From: Agroathelia rolfsii
Lineage: Eukaryota; Basidiomycota; Agaricomycetes; Amylocorticiales; Amylocorticiaceae
Length of the DNA stretch: 64,000 nucleotides
Reading direction: 5' to 3'
NCBI GenBank assembly: GCA_018343915.1
Contig: JABRWF010000004.1
Location: 4,092,001-4,156,000, forward strand
Notes under the pieces: generated by a model
What the model saw: the letters and a program-made list of their open reading frames with translations, nothing else
Database searches by the model: none
What the model was told of the DNA's origin: nothing
In this document: positions 32,401 to 44,200 of the stretch, in pieces
Layout of the letters: every line of letters begins with the position of its first letter
Numbering within the stretch: the stretch's first letter is position 1
Translations under genes and position numbers: made by a program

Positions 32401-34849
32401 GCCTACCAGTGCACCGGTCTCCGTTTGGCTCAGTAATGGTACGATGATGGCGACTCATGACGATAATGGCTAATCAGCCCGCATTCTGTTCCAAGTTGTT
32501 TCCGCTTCTTCTATCAGATATAGCCTCCCAGACCCTCTTCGATGATCTCCCCGGACGCCTAGATTTCCCGGAAGATGTGTTTTCCCCCTCCTGTTCAAGT
32601 AAAGCAAGTTCCTGAACAAAACGAGATTGGGAGAGGAGACTCAATAATCCTGTCTCTGTCTAGACCGCCATCATGTTTCCTCTCGCATCAATGCCGATAA
32701 TACTGTCATTTGTCACTGATACTTGCTTGTACTGGCATTCACACACGTGTGTATTCTTGTTAACACGAGCCCAAAAAAAGAATGGCAGCACCGGCTGCTT
32801 ACCTCCCTCCCTCCGCCCCCCTGATCGTTCTATTTTTCATATCCGTGGAGCAGATGGGAACTCGAAGGTAATCCTCCGTGGCCAGGAAATTTGTGTTGAT
32901 GTTAGTATGACAGCGTGCATTAATTATATGCGTATGCATTGCGATAAGTATTAAGTGATTGTAGAGCGGAATGATGAATCGGTGTATTTGAATCCAAAGA
33001 AAAGAATATTGCATACCCTTGACCAAGTTTGAATGGCGGGGGCTGGAAGCAAGAAGGCCAGGATCCGCTTTTTTTTTTTTCCTCCTCCAGATCAATCTTC
33101 TTGAACACGTGTAGTCTTTACGCATATATTCAGCTGGCAATGAATATCTTATAAATTGGGTTCTTGTAATTCCCGAGCCCACTGAACGTTTTGCGATCAC
33201 GTAGAATCCGCTGGGCTGTGCAGCTGAACTCACGCTGGTACGCGAAATTAATCTTCGCTACCGGCGGTCTTTCGCTTTGATCAGCTCTGACGTGGATACT
33301 CCATTTATGCAGCATGCATCTCAGCAGCGATGTTCATGCAATGATATGCCATGGAAACTTCATCGATAAATCCTCCATCTCATCAGCATTAACCAAAATT
33401 GATAGTAGTACATCCATACTTCGCACGGCAAGGAAAATTGGACCTTCATGGTAAACAGTAATCAAGTTAGATGTGTACTCGGACGAAGAAGTGATTTATG
33501 CAAGCAAATACAGATGGTGTGATTTGTAAGAAACCTTTTCACGGCAAGGAAAAGACGAAATCCTGGGTTCCGTGGTTACTAATCGCCACTGATCCTATAG
33601 AGTAGTTTGTATAAGCGGGAGCTTCTTGGCTCTGCTCATTGATCGAGCGTGATCGGTTAGATTCGTTTTGTTTATTTTGACTATATACGAAGAATGACAG
33701 TCTATACGACAAGACACTAGTATCGATGTAGCCATTTGACTCCGACGGTTCGAGTCCATGGGGTATCCTCGGTCAAAGAATACTAAACCATGTGTCCACC
33801 GCCAATCCCGCGATGCACATTTCAATGTAGCGGTGCTATGGTATACAAAACATAAATAGTCACTCCATTCGTTGAGACAAGAAGAATAGGATGATTAAGA
33901 TAATGATCGGCCGACGGCGGCCGCTCCAGCAATCGTCGCCTCTTCCCATTTTTCTGTTCGGATTTCAAATGCGTAATCAGAAACTCGTCGATAATCCGTT
34001 TGGTGCACCAATAACCTGATATTGTACCGAGGTACTGTCATATAAGAAGCAATAATTTCTCGGACTGGATTCTATAGCGAAGCAGACTCCGAATTTCCCT
34101 AATTCCCGAAGTTACCACGAGACCGCCAATCGAGTGCTTTGGATTGAATCTCGTCAAATGGCTTTCTAGGTGGCTCTGAATCCATGGGGCCATGGGACAT
34201 GATTTTTTTTCTCCGGTTTGATTTCCATGTAATACTCACGACCGAAGAAACCACCGATGGCTAAATTCTGTGTGCTATCCGAGTCAGACGCGGGCACCAA
34301 ACCGAACGGCTCGTACTTATTAAGCTTCAAGTCTTGGTATTCCTGCCCACCGGCAAGCCAATGTGGTTGAGCACACAACTTCTGTTCATAAAAACACCAA
34401 TTTCGTTGCCGTTCATCCTTGTGTTTCTTCACAGAGTCTTCCGACTCAAGCCCCGCTATCAAGGGCGGCACCTAGAGCTTGTCCTTGATTTACCCACCGA
34501 CGGCGCAAATGTTAGCTAGATATTCCCGAAGTTGATGGAAATGAAGGCATGCTTTGCAAGACTCGTGAACGACAGGGATTATATTTAAGTGCGCAATGTA
34601 GATATGCCGTCTGTATGATACATCACATGTGTGCGAGTTAATCTCGCATCACCGGAAGACGAATAAGTAAAATTTGCCAAAAATAAGGGAAATATAATAG
34701 TCACTATGGGTAGATGCGCTATCCGAGATGATATGACATCAACATTGCAATAAAGCGTCTCAGCCGGTGCAAAAGTCCTAGCAACGTGGACATGCATCAT
34801 GCCACGTAACGAAAACGTGGCTGTCTGGGGAAAGAAAGCAATGGAACGA
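29423..34849. other. Long gene-poor region
   Basis: Nearly 5.4 kb without a convincing gene. Open frames are short and lack recognisable motifs. Simple-sequence runs are visible: 'gctgctgctgctg' near 29968-29980, poly-T at about 31324-31341, poly-C at about 32191-32202 and poly-T at 33069-33080. A minus-strand frame around 34166-34471 reads somewhat protein-like and is listed separately. No tRNA, rRNA or transposase was recognised. Unannotated non-coding RNAs or fast-evolving small genes cannot be excluded. Confidence 0.35.
34166..34471 (-). other. Orphan protein-like open frame
   Basis: A roughly 100-codon minus-strand frame with stretches such as RNWCFYEQKLCAQPHWLAGG and FGREYYMEIKPEKKNHVP. 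The open frame has no in-frame ATG at its left boundary (it opens with GTG), so it would have to be an internal exon or a relic. No family is recognised. It lies 380 bases downstream of the DUF6593 gene at 34850-35535 on the same strand, but does not resemble it. Confidence 0.2.
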
Positions 34850-35535
34850 CTATGCTGGGAGATTCATGCGATCCCGCTCTTGTTGCTCGAATCTCAAGAA
34901 CGTGGTCACAAACTCATCGATGATGTCGATGCTGAACCCAGATGCTATTGTGAGCGACGGGCACTCCTCTTGCTTTTTCGAGAAGAATGCTTTCGAGCCC
35001 GGGTTGAAAGAGACGATTGTTTCATGAGAGCCGTAGTCGGCAACAAGCTGCGTTGCAGTGTCAAACGTAAGTGGAAAGGACGAGTTGGGCGTAGAATTAT
35101 ACAGGATAACGTGCCATTGGGTGTTTGAGGTCAAAAGGATCAATTTTCCATATGTATTGACGATTATCAACGGCAGTCCAGCGTTTGGACCTAGATATAA
35201 ACGCCATGGATTAGCAATTGTGCATTCACTAATATAATTTTACCCATGTGTGATGTCCTGCTTTACATTGTGACATGGGCCGCCTTTTCCATCTTGATTT
35301 GATGGCCATGGGAGGAAGCCTCTGGGTTCACTATTGGAAATAACATTGAACGCCATTTGATTCTGCCAACTTCTATCTGCAAATCCTCCTTGAGCCTGTA
35401 GATGATGGTGTCCGATCGGGTGGGAAAGCTCTTGGATGTTTCGACTAGGTACAAAGTCTGGTCATCTTCCGTCGTAATCGTTGCGTGAAGGAGGTCGTCA
35501 CTAGAGAAAATGAGGTTCATAGCGTCTGATAACAT
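34850..35535 (-). CDS. DUF6593 domain protein (copy 1)
   Basis: A member of DUF6593, a family of unknown function abundant in agaricomycetes and distantly like tubby-type lipid-binding folds. Three exons (35267-35535, 35103-35190, 34850-35047) sum to 555 bases in frame, giving 184 residues. Exon 1 has MNLIFSSDDLLHATITTEDD, YLVETS, RSDTIIYRL and EVGRIKWRS. Exon 2 has SKRWTAVDNRQYIWKI, and exon 3 has LVADYGSHETIVSFNPGSK and ASGFSIDIIDEFVTTFLRFEQ. An internal ATG five codons downstream (MNLIF) is an equally possible start. There is no signal peptide or membrane segment. Intron positions and phases (2, then 0) match copy 2, which shows common descent. Confidence 0.78.
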
Positions 35536-37034
35536 TTAGAGAACCGAGAGTATTCGGTACTCATTAAAGAGGTAAACTTTATATAACATCAGCCCATATT
35601 CATTCATGGTAAAACAATGTCTGAATGCATCGCCAAGTGGAGCCTTGGAGTGCGCAGTTCTCCACAACCAGGGGAGTATGAACGAGCTTGTGCACATATA
35701 TCTGTACAAAACTGATGATGCACTTGCATCAAAGTTGGAAACGCCATGTTGATGGCGTGGGGCTCGGACATTCGGGGCAAGGCCAAGACAATCTATAGAC
35801 CGATGTAACAGGAGTGTTACATTACGTCGATACCAGTGCAATCTCTGAGACGAAAAAGGGTCCGTGGACTGAACAAGTCGATGCCCTTCACGATAGTATA
35901 AGTAGTAGTAGCAGTTGTTACTAGTGTCGGTGATCAGAGGCCTGCGCATCGACCCGGTCATCAAACAATCTGTTTATCACACTGTATAGCGTAATATCTC
36001 TAGATACCTCTGTAACTTTCGCGAGTCAAAGTCAGAAAGAGTTTTGGTAATCTAGAAGTTTACCCGGAGAATAACTAAAGCCAATTTCCCAACAACATAT
36101 AGCAAGTAGTACGCGGTCCTTGGCAAATTCAGTAGCCAACGCGCCTGACAGGACCCCTAAAAGCCGTGGAGGTTTGGGCGATCGGATACCACGGAGGAGG
36201 CCAGGGGTAAAAAAGCTCTTGATTTTAGGATATCCTGAGCTATAAATGGCATGAAGATGCCGTTTCTCGCTACATTTATGCGAAAAAAAAAAAAATGCAA
36301 CTCTAGTCCGCTAGACTACACGGCGAACTAATTTCTCAAAACAAAAACTTCCACGGCTGCATCCAGGGGTCCTGTCGGCCATTTTCGAGTTAGGTTTTCT
36401 AAATTTATCTCAGAGGCTCCGGCCCGGCGGTGTACCGAATAACCTACCCCTGTCGCTACCTCCTCTGAACCAAGTGAAGTGCAACAACGGAAGCGTCGGG
36501 GTCATTTTTATTATTATTTTATTTTAGGGGAAGGGCGACTAGTGCCTCCACGGACAGACATTTCGCGATCGGACGTCCGAGCGTCAGCGATTTTTTTTTC
36601 TCAGAAGAAAAACCTTTTTCCAACACCTACTGATGAAATAACTTGTGCATCCGTCGGTTGCTAACCAAGTCTTCGTCTTCTTTACCCACGGTTTAACTAT
36701 TTTCATTATTACAATCCCGTCGGGACATGCATGCATGGCAAAAAAAAAAAAGTGCAATTAGGAGAGTAGCATTACATCATGGTATCAATGGGTAAAGTGT
36801 TACAACAGCGGGTATACAAGACTAGGTGAGCCATATAGTCCATGGGAATAATAAACAAGCCATACCACATGCTTCTGTCAATCATGGTCATAAAATATCG
36901 TACAGTGTTGAAATCGATAAATAAAAGTTGTGCAAGATAAGCGTCAAGGAGAAAAGAGAGAGAGTGTGTGTGTGCACTGTGCAGGTGCAGAAGAGGAGAT
37001 GAGAAGAAAAAGAGAAAAGAGGAACAGAGTCAGG
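35536..37034. other. Spacer between the DUF6593 genes, with inverted repeat
   Basis: No supported gene. A 142-codon minus-strand open frame just upstream of DUF6593 copy 1 (35536-35964) lacks recognisable motifs and is most simply 5' flank. An inverted-repeat element occupies about 36149-36374 (listed separately). Poly-A runs occur at 36284-36295 and 36740-36751. Confidence 0.35.
36149..36374. repeat. Inverted-repeat element (possible MITE)
   Basis: The left arm (36149-36169) reads CAGGACCCCTAAAAGCCGTG and one more G. The right arm (36351-36374), read on the other strand, gives CAGGACCCCT, six bases, then AGCCGTGG. The match continues inward (AGCCGTGGARGTTT) and a few bases outward (CGACAGG against TGACAGG). 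The arms are about 180 bases apart. The whole unit of about 230-260 bases has no coding capacity, which fits a miniature inverted-repeat element or the base of a long hairpin RNA. Target duplications were not identified. Confidence 0.5.
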
Positions 37035-37772
37035 TCAGATCGAAGCTTCGAGATCTCTAACCCTCTCTTGGTGATCTCGTTTATCCTGTTCAAATTTGAT
37101 AAATGTCGTTATGAATTCGTCGACGATTTCGAGGCTGAATCCGGGTGCGATGGCTAGTGACGAAGGCTGCTTTTGGCGTCGTGTCAGGAAGCTTTTTGAG
37201 CCGGGGTGGAATGTGGCTATTGTCCTCCCACGTTCATTGTCTGCGACGAGCTGTTGCAAGCAAGTGGATGATTGACAATAAACGACTCATATCCTCTGCG
37301 AAATGAAATAGATACGTACTGTTGGGTGCTTGCGGTTGCTGGTGCTAATCGCGCTGACTTTCCAAATGTAAGTGGCATAGTCGGCGGCCGTCCAGCCTTT
37401 GCATCTGAAAGAATTACACAGCCATTAGTTCAATGTATGCGCACGACAACTTAGAGAGCCTTTCTTTACTCACCTTGAGAAAAATCCCGTCTTCTCTAGG
37501 TGGATCTCCTGCCCATGGCATGCCGCCTGCGACTCTGAGAACATGTGCCAGTTGATCCGGCCAACTTCGATCTTGTACTGGCCGTTGAGCCTGGATATGA
37601 CAGTATCGCCCTTGCGGCCCCACTTTTTAGGTGTCTCGACGACGTAAAGGAGTCTGCCGTCCGAAGTCATGATATTTGTGCGCAGAATGTCATCGTTGGA
37701 GAAGAAGAGATGCATCGCGATTGTGGTTTCCTCGAGGTGGGATTCGGTACTCGGTGATTTGGGAGTCGACAT
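37035..37772 (-). CDS. DUF6593 domain protein (copy 2)
   Basis: A paralogue of the gene at 34850-35535. Three exons (37474-37772, 37320-37404, 37035-37250) sum to 600 bases in frame, giving 199 residues. The ATG at 37770-37772 was preferred over an upstream in-frame ATG at 37940, because the upstream part reads like untranslated sequence. Conserved blocks are MHLFFSNDDILRTNIMTSDG, LLYVVETPKKWGRKGDTVIS, EVGRINWHMFS, CKGWTAADYATYIWKV, LVADNERGRTIATFHPGSKS and APGFSLEIVDEFITTFIKFE. The function is unknown; related proteins are cytosolic and without catalytic motifs. The N terminus before the domain is longer than in copy 1 (SPSTESHLEETT). No breaks. Confidence 0.8.
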
Positions 37773-38272
37773 GATGATTGAAAGATAAGAAGATAGGTAG
37801 GTAGATAGTGTTGGGTATGCAAGTGAGGTATCACACAGGTAAGAGTAATAGGTACAGGGGTAATAGGCCCGGGGGAAAGGGAGTAGTATGAAGGGAAGCA
37901 ATCGTTGCGAAGGCTTATATGCACGCCGCAATCTTGACAAAACCTATACTTACAGTTTCAGGGGGGGTGGACAGTATACACGGCACAGCCCGGCTGGCGG
38001 ACGGCGAATGCGGTACTCTTTTGGTATGTTTGTATTGCGGGGAAGAGGACCCCAATGCGGCTCGGAAGCGGGAAAAGGGAAAGGATGGCTTGGCACTCAA
38101 GTCGCTAGTGGCCGACCCGACGACATCAAACGGGCGGAAAAGAAAGAAGAAAATGTTTTTTGGGATGATGGCGTCATCTACCTCTACCTTGGTAGTATGC
38201 ACCTTTAAGTTCTTTACTATCGGTATACCAGAGGGGGAGGGGGGGGGGGCAATTTCAGGCTACCTAGGCCTC

Positions 38273-38626
38273 TCAAGGCGATGTGGTTATGAATGCACTG
38301 CAAGTGGTTTTGGGTAGAAGCGCGAATGCGGCGTGGCCTGCCAGAAGAACGTAAGCCTGATGCCAGTCGTCCTCCTGGGGCTGTGTAGCTACTTTATATG
38401 GCATACCATTTTTTTGGTTCTGCAGAGTTTCTGATTCTGATGTGTGGTACCACACACTCCCCACCACTTTTTCAGATGATGACTTTTGATAAATGACTAC
38501 TATATTCTCGATTCGGAGGCTGATCACATTCCATCCATCGGGCTCCATGTACGATATCCACTGAATCTGGTCATGCGACCAATGCCAGTTGAGGCATTTT
38601 CGCACCAAGTTAGTGTGAACCAGCAC
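38273..38626 (-). other. Orphan protein-like open frame
   Basis: A 117-codon frame opening with ATG at 38626. Trp/His-rich segments (NWHWSHDQIQW, VGSVWYHTSESET) and a hydrophobic C-terminal stretch make it look less random than its neighbours. There are no recognisable domains and no obvious introns. It could be a lineage-specific small protein or chance. Confidence 0.2.
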
Positions 38627-39925
38627 GTGTTCTTAGTATTACTAGTATAGCCTTTCAAAATTTAGTGAATGCAATTGGCAAAAAAAAAGTTGTCGATAAT
38701 GAATGTGGCTTGTAATGCAGTCTTGCCACAGTCGAACAATTAGACACGCGTTAAAGTGCAAATGCCATTATTACACTACTGAACTTGACATAAAGCATAC
38801 GATGCCAAGAGAAAGAAAGGAAGAAAAAAATACCATGCGAGAAATGGGGGTGGTAACGGCGGCGCATAAGCACATACTACTTATACGACAACGCAAAATC
38901 AGCTCTAAATACGCGCATGCGCAGCTGCCATAAACGTCGTCATTCTTTCGTTTGCCATTCTTTTGCTCGTGGCGTACAAACGTCGTCAAGACCTCATCTC
39001 ATTCGAATTCGGGCGCGATCCCCAACAATGGGGCAGGCGCGGATAAGGCGTTTCAAGTTGCAATTGCTCGAAAATGATCGATTGTCCGCCCAGGCTCGGT
39101 TTTGTATCGTTGGAGCTGCATCCTCTCGTCCGCAGTGATGGGTGGGGAGGAAATGAGTTCATTCATAACATTCGTTGGGGAATGGGCATCCGAGTCGTGA
39201 CACCTCGAGGTAGGCTATATGACAGTCAACAGCGAGAGTGGCTGACGTGGCGAAATTTGAACAAGTATTTTGCTTTAGAACCAAAGTTGGTCGTATAGAG
39301 ATGTACCATAGACGAAATTGGAAGTGACATAAACAGAAGAGACGTTGCTACAGTGATGTGCAATCGTAGATAGAGCCTAGAAGCAATGCTTATCAAGGAA
39401 GCGGCGGTGCTGCCAGGATAAAGCATAGCACACTAGTAGCAGACGAGCATTAGCGACTCTCGAAAAAATAAGGAGCGCCGGGAAGTGTGCTGGCCTGTTA
39501 ATTTATGGGGCTTGTGCACACACTGGTGTGAGGCCGAAAGATATCGTAATGCGGTGTTTCAGGCGACAGGGAATCTACTGCATATATCCGTGCGCAAGAA
39601 GAAAAAAAAAAGTGCATCCGGGGGCCAGTTGACATTCCTCCGTCCATTTCGGCGCTACAAAACCACCATGACGATATGTCCGATTTACCATGGAAAAGTT
39701 CGATTTTACCACATTTGGCTATATTTTCTCTACAAAAAAAGGTATTGATGACATCAAACATAGTATTGGACATTAAAGCAGACAACAATGACTTGCGAAA
39801 GTTCGTCTAACGCTGCCTGAGCAGGTATTATCCTCCAGCACCTAGTATGTGTCCGAGTAGAGAGAAAAACTTGCAGAACCATGTTGTTTACCCCAAGAGG
39901 CGACATCAATGTTCCTGGAGTTGAA

Positions 39926-40142
39926 GCCAATCAGCGTACATCTTCCGTTAGACCATCTTGAGTGGAATACGCTGATTGGCGGCTGCTTGCGTGTGAGCGA
40001 CGATTGGTTGGCCTGTCGGAGATGCTCTATGAGAGCTAGTCACGATCATTGCAGTGCCAGGCCTCCTATTATTGGTCGCGGGAGAACGTGTGCGGTTTGT
40101 TGAATGATAGGCGGCGGTTCATCATATGCGAGGATTGATTGG
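39926..40142. promoter_or_regulatory. Cluster of CCAAT boxes
   Basis: Five CCAAT/ATTGG pentamers fall within 217 bases: CCAAT at about 39927, and ATTGG at about 39975, 40003, 40071 and 40138. CCAAT is the binding core of the heterotrimeric HAP/NF-Y complex. The nearest coding start downstream is ACC1, 1.1 kb away, so any link to it is inference. Confidence 0.3.
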
Positions 40143-41229
40143 CCCAGTAGAGATGTAAAGCCTTGTCAGGTACTTTTGTGTTCAATACGTCATATTGCTG
40201 GGACGGCTATCGATAATCACTATTTAATTTTGCCATCGGTCGCGGCGAGTGTATGGGCGTGTTTCTAGTGGGGAGATCTTCAACTTGGTATGGCTGTGGC
40301 CGGTGACTTGTTCACATTTTTGTTTTCCCAAGGACACACCCATTAGGTCTCCCGAATTTAGTTTGGGGCAGAGTCTAGCCAATCTGCGTATAAGCATTTA
40401 GGTCGAGCTGGCAACATATTGTAGCCAAGTTGAATGGCACTAAGGATCGTCTTCTACCCAAGCCAGTGAGGAATAGGGAAGCGCCACCGTGAAGGGAGGT
40501 GGGGAGAAGCACGCCTGCTGGCGAACATGCGGCTATGGTAGCATGTTCCCAAGGTCAAAATTAGTGATGCAACTAGGGGTATGAGGATGATTGCGAATTG
40601 GCGGAGGTGTGAGTCTCTGTTAGCCCTCGGAGAGGTTGGCCATGGCTGCTTTGGGGACACGACCTATCGCCGCATTAGAGGACCATTGGGGAACGCTCTT
40701 GTTTTGAACTCCAACGACGTTTCAGCAGTAACAATTTTTACCAGGGGCAAATATGGGTGTGAGCATCAATGTGCTGGAACACTGATGGGTTTGATTGGCC
40801 AACAGTGCCTATTCTCATCATTGCACTGCTGTACAACTGTTGATGGGAATCCCACACACACATGAACTTTTTTATTACACTGTAAATGGGTATCCTTTGT
40901 TCTGTGTTCTTTGAAAATTTCCTTTAAAATAATAACAAAACTGTAGGATGCAGCATGGCATGCAACGAGTTCAACGCATGGACGATACACGCCCCTGTCT
41001 GTGTCCCTGCTGACGAGTGGATTCGAGCAGATAATCGCATCGATTATGGCTGAGAACGAGATGTGATCCCTACGGGAGTCGATGGCTGATGCAGGGAATT
41101 TGCGCAGAATTTTAGTTGGGGCAAACTGGCCCATTCCCCAAGACAGCAATCAGCGATATAAAGAGCCCCGACATACTCACGTCCCCGCTCCCAGTCCTCC
41201 CTCCTCCTCCTTGCGTCCAGCTACTCATC

Positions 41230-44200
41230 ATGTCTGCCGTTGACCACGACAAGGTGGCATACTTTATCGGTATGGCCTCTCCTTGTTCTATCTAGATCTC
41301 ATCTCATCTCTCTCTCTCTCTCTCCCTCTCTTTAGGCGGCAACTCGCTCGACAAGGCCCCCCCAAGCAGGGTCACCGACTTTGTCAAGGAACATGGAGGC
41401 CATACTGTCATCACAAAGGTCCTCATCGCAAACAACGGTAATATCTACTCTAGATCATACACACTCTCCTCCTAACCTATACTTCCCACAGGCATTGCTG
41501 CCGTAAAGGAAATCCGTTCTATCCGTCAATGGAGCTACGAGACTTTCGGTAGCGAGCGTGCCATCGAATTCACCGTCATGGCTACCCCAGAAGATCTCAA
41601 AATAAACGCTGAATACATTCGCATGGCCGATCGCTACATCGAGGTCCCAGGCGGAACCAACAACAACAACTACGCCAACGTCGATCTCATCGTCGACGTC
41701 GCAGAGCGCGCCGGCGTCCACGCCGTCTGGGCTGGCTGGGGTCACGCCTCCGAGAACCCACGTCTGCCAGAGAGCCTGCATGCCCTCAAGGAAAAGGTCG
41801 TCTTCATCGGCCCTCCCGGCAGCGCCATGCGCAGTCTGGGTGATAAGATCTCCAGTACCATCGTCGCCCAGAGCGCAGATGTACCCACCATGGCTTGGAG
41901 TGGTACCGGCATCTCCGACACTGTCTTGTCCGAACAGGGCTTCGTCACAGTCGCAGACGACGTATATAAACGCGCTTGCGTCAGCAGTGTCGAGGAAGGC
42001 AAGGCCAGGGCCGCCGAGATCGGCTACCCCGTCATGATCAAGGCCAGTGAAGGTGGTGGTGGAAAAGGTATCCGTCGCGTCGACACGCCCGAGACATTTG
42101 AAAACCTCTACCACGCCGCCGCTGGTGAGATCCCTGGCTCGCCCATCTTCATCATGAAGCTCGCCGGTGCGGCGCGCCACCTCGAGGTCCAGCTCGTCGC
42201 CGACCAGTACGGCAATGCCATCTCCCTCTTCGGACGTGACTGTTCCGTCCAGCGTCGTCACCAGAAGATCATTGAAGAGGCGCCCGTCACGATTGCCAAG
42301 CCCGATACGTTTGAGCAGATGGAGCGCGCCGCCGTTCGTCTCGCCAAGTTGGTGGGATACGTCAGCGCTGGTACCGTCGAGTGTAAGTGTATCTATCTAC
42401 CAAGTGCGATGATCTCTAGTCCTAACCCACACTTTTATCCAGATCTCTACAGCCCTGCTGAGGATGATTTCTACTTCCTCGAGCTCAACCCGCGTCTACA
42501 AGTCGAGCACCCCACGACCGAGATGGTCTCCGGCGTCAACTTGCCAGCGGCCCAGCTGCAAGTCGCCATGGGTATCCCCCTTTACCGCATCCGCGACATC
42601 CGTCAGCTCTACGGCGTCGCACCCAACGGCGCATCCGAGATCGATTTCGACATGATCAAGCCCGAATCAACACAGCTCCAGCGCAAGCCCCGCCCCAAGG
42701 GCCACGTCGTCGCCGTCCGTATCACGGCCGAGAACCCCGACGCCGGCTTCAAGCCCTCGTCCGGTCTGCTGCAAGAACTCAACTTCCGCTCGTCGACCAA
42801 CGTCTGGGGTTACTTCTCCGTCAACTCCGCCGGCGGTCTGCACGAGTTTGCCGACTCGCAGTTCGGCCACATATTCGCGTTCGGCGAGGATCGCAACGAG
42901 AGCAGGAAGAACATGATTGTCGCCCTCAAGGAGCTTAGCATTCGTGGCGACTTCCGCACGACGGTCGAGTACCTCATCAAGCTGCTCGAGCTCGAGGCCT
43001 TCCAGCAGAACACGATCACCACTGGCTGGCTCGACTCGCTCATCAGCAACCGGCTCACGGCAGAGCGCCCCGATTCGACCCTCGCCGTGCTCTGTGGCGC
43101 CGTGACGAAGGCGCACTTGCTCTCCGAGGCGTGCTGGGCCGAGTATAAGCGCATCCTCGACAAAGGCCAAGTCCCCGGACGCGACGTGCTGCGGACCGTG
43201 TTCAGCGTCGAGTTCATCTACGAGAACGTGCGGTACTCGTTCACCGCCTCGCGCTCGTCGCTCAACATCTGGACGCTCTACCTGAACGGACGCTCCACGA
43301 AGGTGGGCGTGCGCCCGCTCGCCGACGGCGGTCTGCTCGTCTCGCTCGCGGGCAAGAGTCACTCGGTTTACTGGAGCGAGGAGGTTGGCGCGCTGCGCGT
43401 TATGGTCGACGCGAAGACGTGCCTGATCGAGCAGGAGAATGACCCGACGCAGCTGCGAAGCCCGAGTCCGGGTAAGCTCATCCGCTTCTTCGTCGACAGC
43501 GGCGACCACATCAAGGCTGGCGAGCAGTACGCGGAGATCGAAGTTATGAAGATGTACATGCCCCTCGTCGCCGCCGAGGACGGCATCGTGCAGTTTGTGA
43601 AGCAGCCCGGCGTGAGCCTCGAGCCAGGCGATATTCTTGGTATCCTCACGCTCGACGATCCCGCACGCGTGAAGCACGCGAAGCCATTTGACGGCATCCT
43701 GCCCGAGATGGGCGACCCAGCCGTGATCGGGAACAAGCCGCACCAGCGCCTCGTGCAGTCCCTCAACGTGCTAAACGACATCCTCGACGGGTTCGACAAC
43801 CAGACGGTGATGCAGTCGACGTTTGAGAACCTGCTCACGGTGTTGCACGACCCGGAGCTGCCGTACTCGGAGACGTCCGCGATCCTATCTGCGCTCTCGG
43901 GCCGCATGCCGTCGAAGCTTGAGGAGAGCGTGCGCGCGGCACTCGAGGCGTCCCGTGCAAAGCTGGAGTTCCCCGCCGTGCGCATCAAGAAGCTGCTCGA
44001 GCACTACACGGAGGAGAACGTAACGGCTCCGAACCGAGCGATGTTCCGCGCGCAGCTCGCAGGCCTGTTTGATGTCGTCGAGCGCTTCAACGGCGGATTG
44101 AAGGGGCACGAGGTGAACGTCATCGCCGGCTTGCTCGAGCGGTACGAGAGTACGGAGAAGCTGTTTGGTGGTAGCATCGAGGCGCGCGTGTTGGCGCTGC

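Larger units (their letters stand above)
37773..41229. other. Gene-poor region upstream of ACC1
   Basis: Almost 3.5 kb without a firm gene. A minus-strand frame at 38273-38626 reads partly protein-like (CLNWHWSHDQIQWISYMEPD, AYVLLAGHAAFALLP) but belongs to no family I recognise. Between 39926 and 40142 there are five CCAAT-type boxes in both orientations. A TATA-like 'atataaa' at 41156-41162 lies about 70 bases before the ACC1 ATG. Poly-G (about 38232-38250) and poly-A runs are also present. Confidence 0.35.

Noticed and set aside
33739..33749. GGTTCGAGTCC resembles a tRNA B box
   Set aside because: No matching A box, acceptor stem or cloverleaf could be drawn in the surrounding 90 bases on either strand.
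35536..35964. 142-codon minus-strand open frame directly upstream of DUF6593 copy 1
   Set aside because: It shows no domain and no counterpart upstream of copy 2. It most likely is the 5' flank of the gene.
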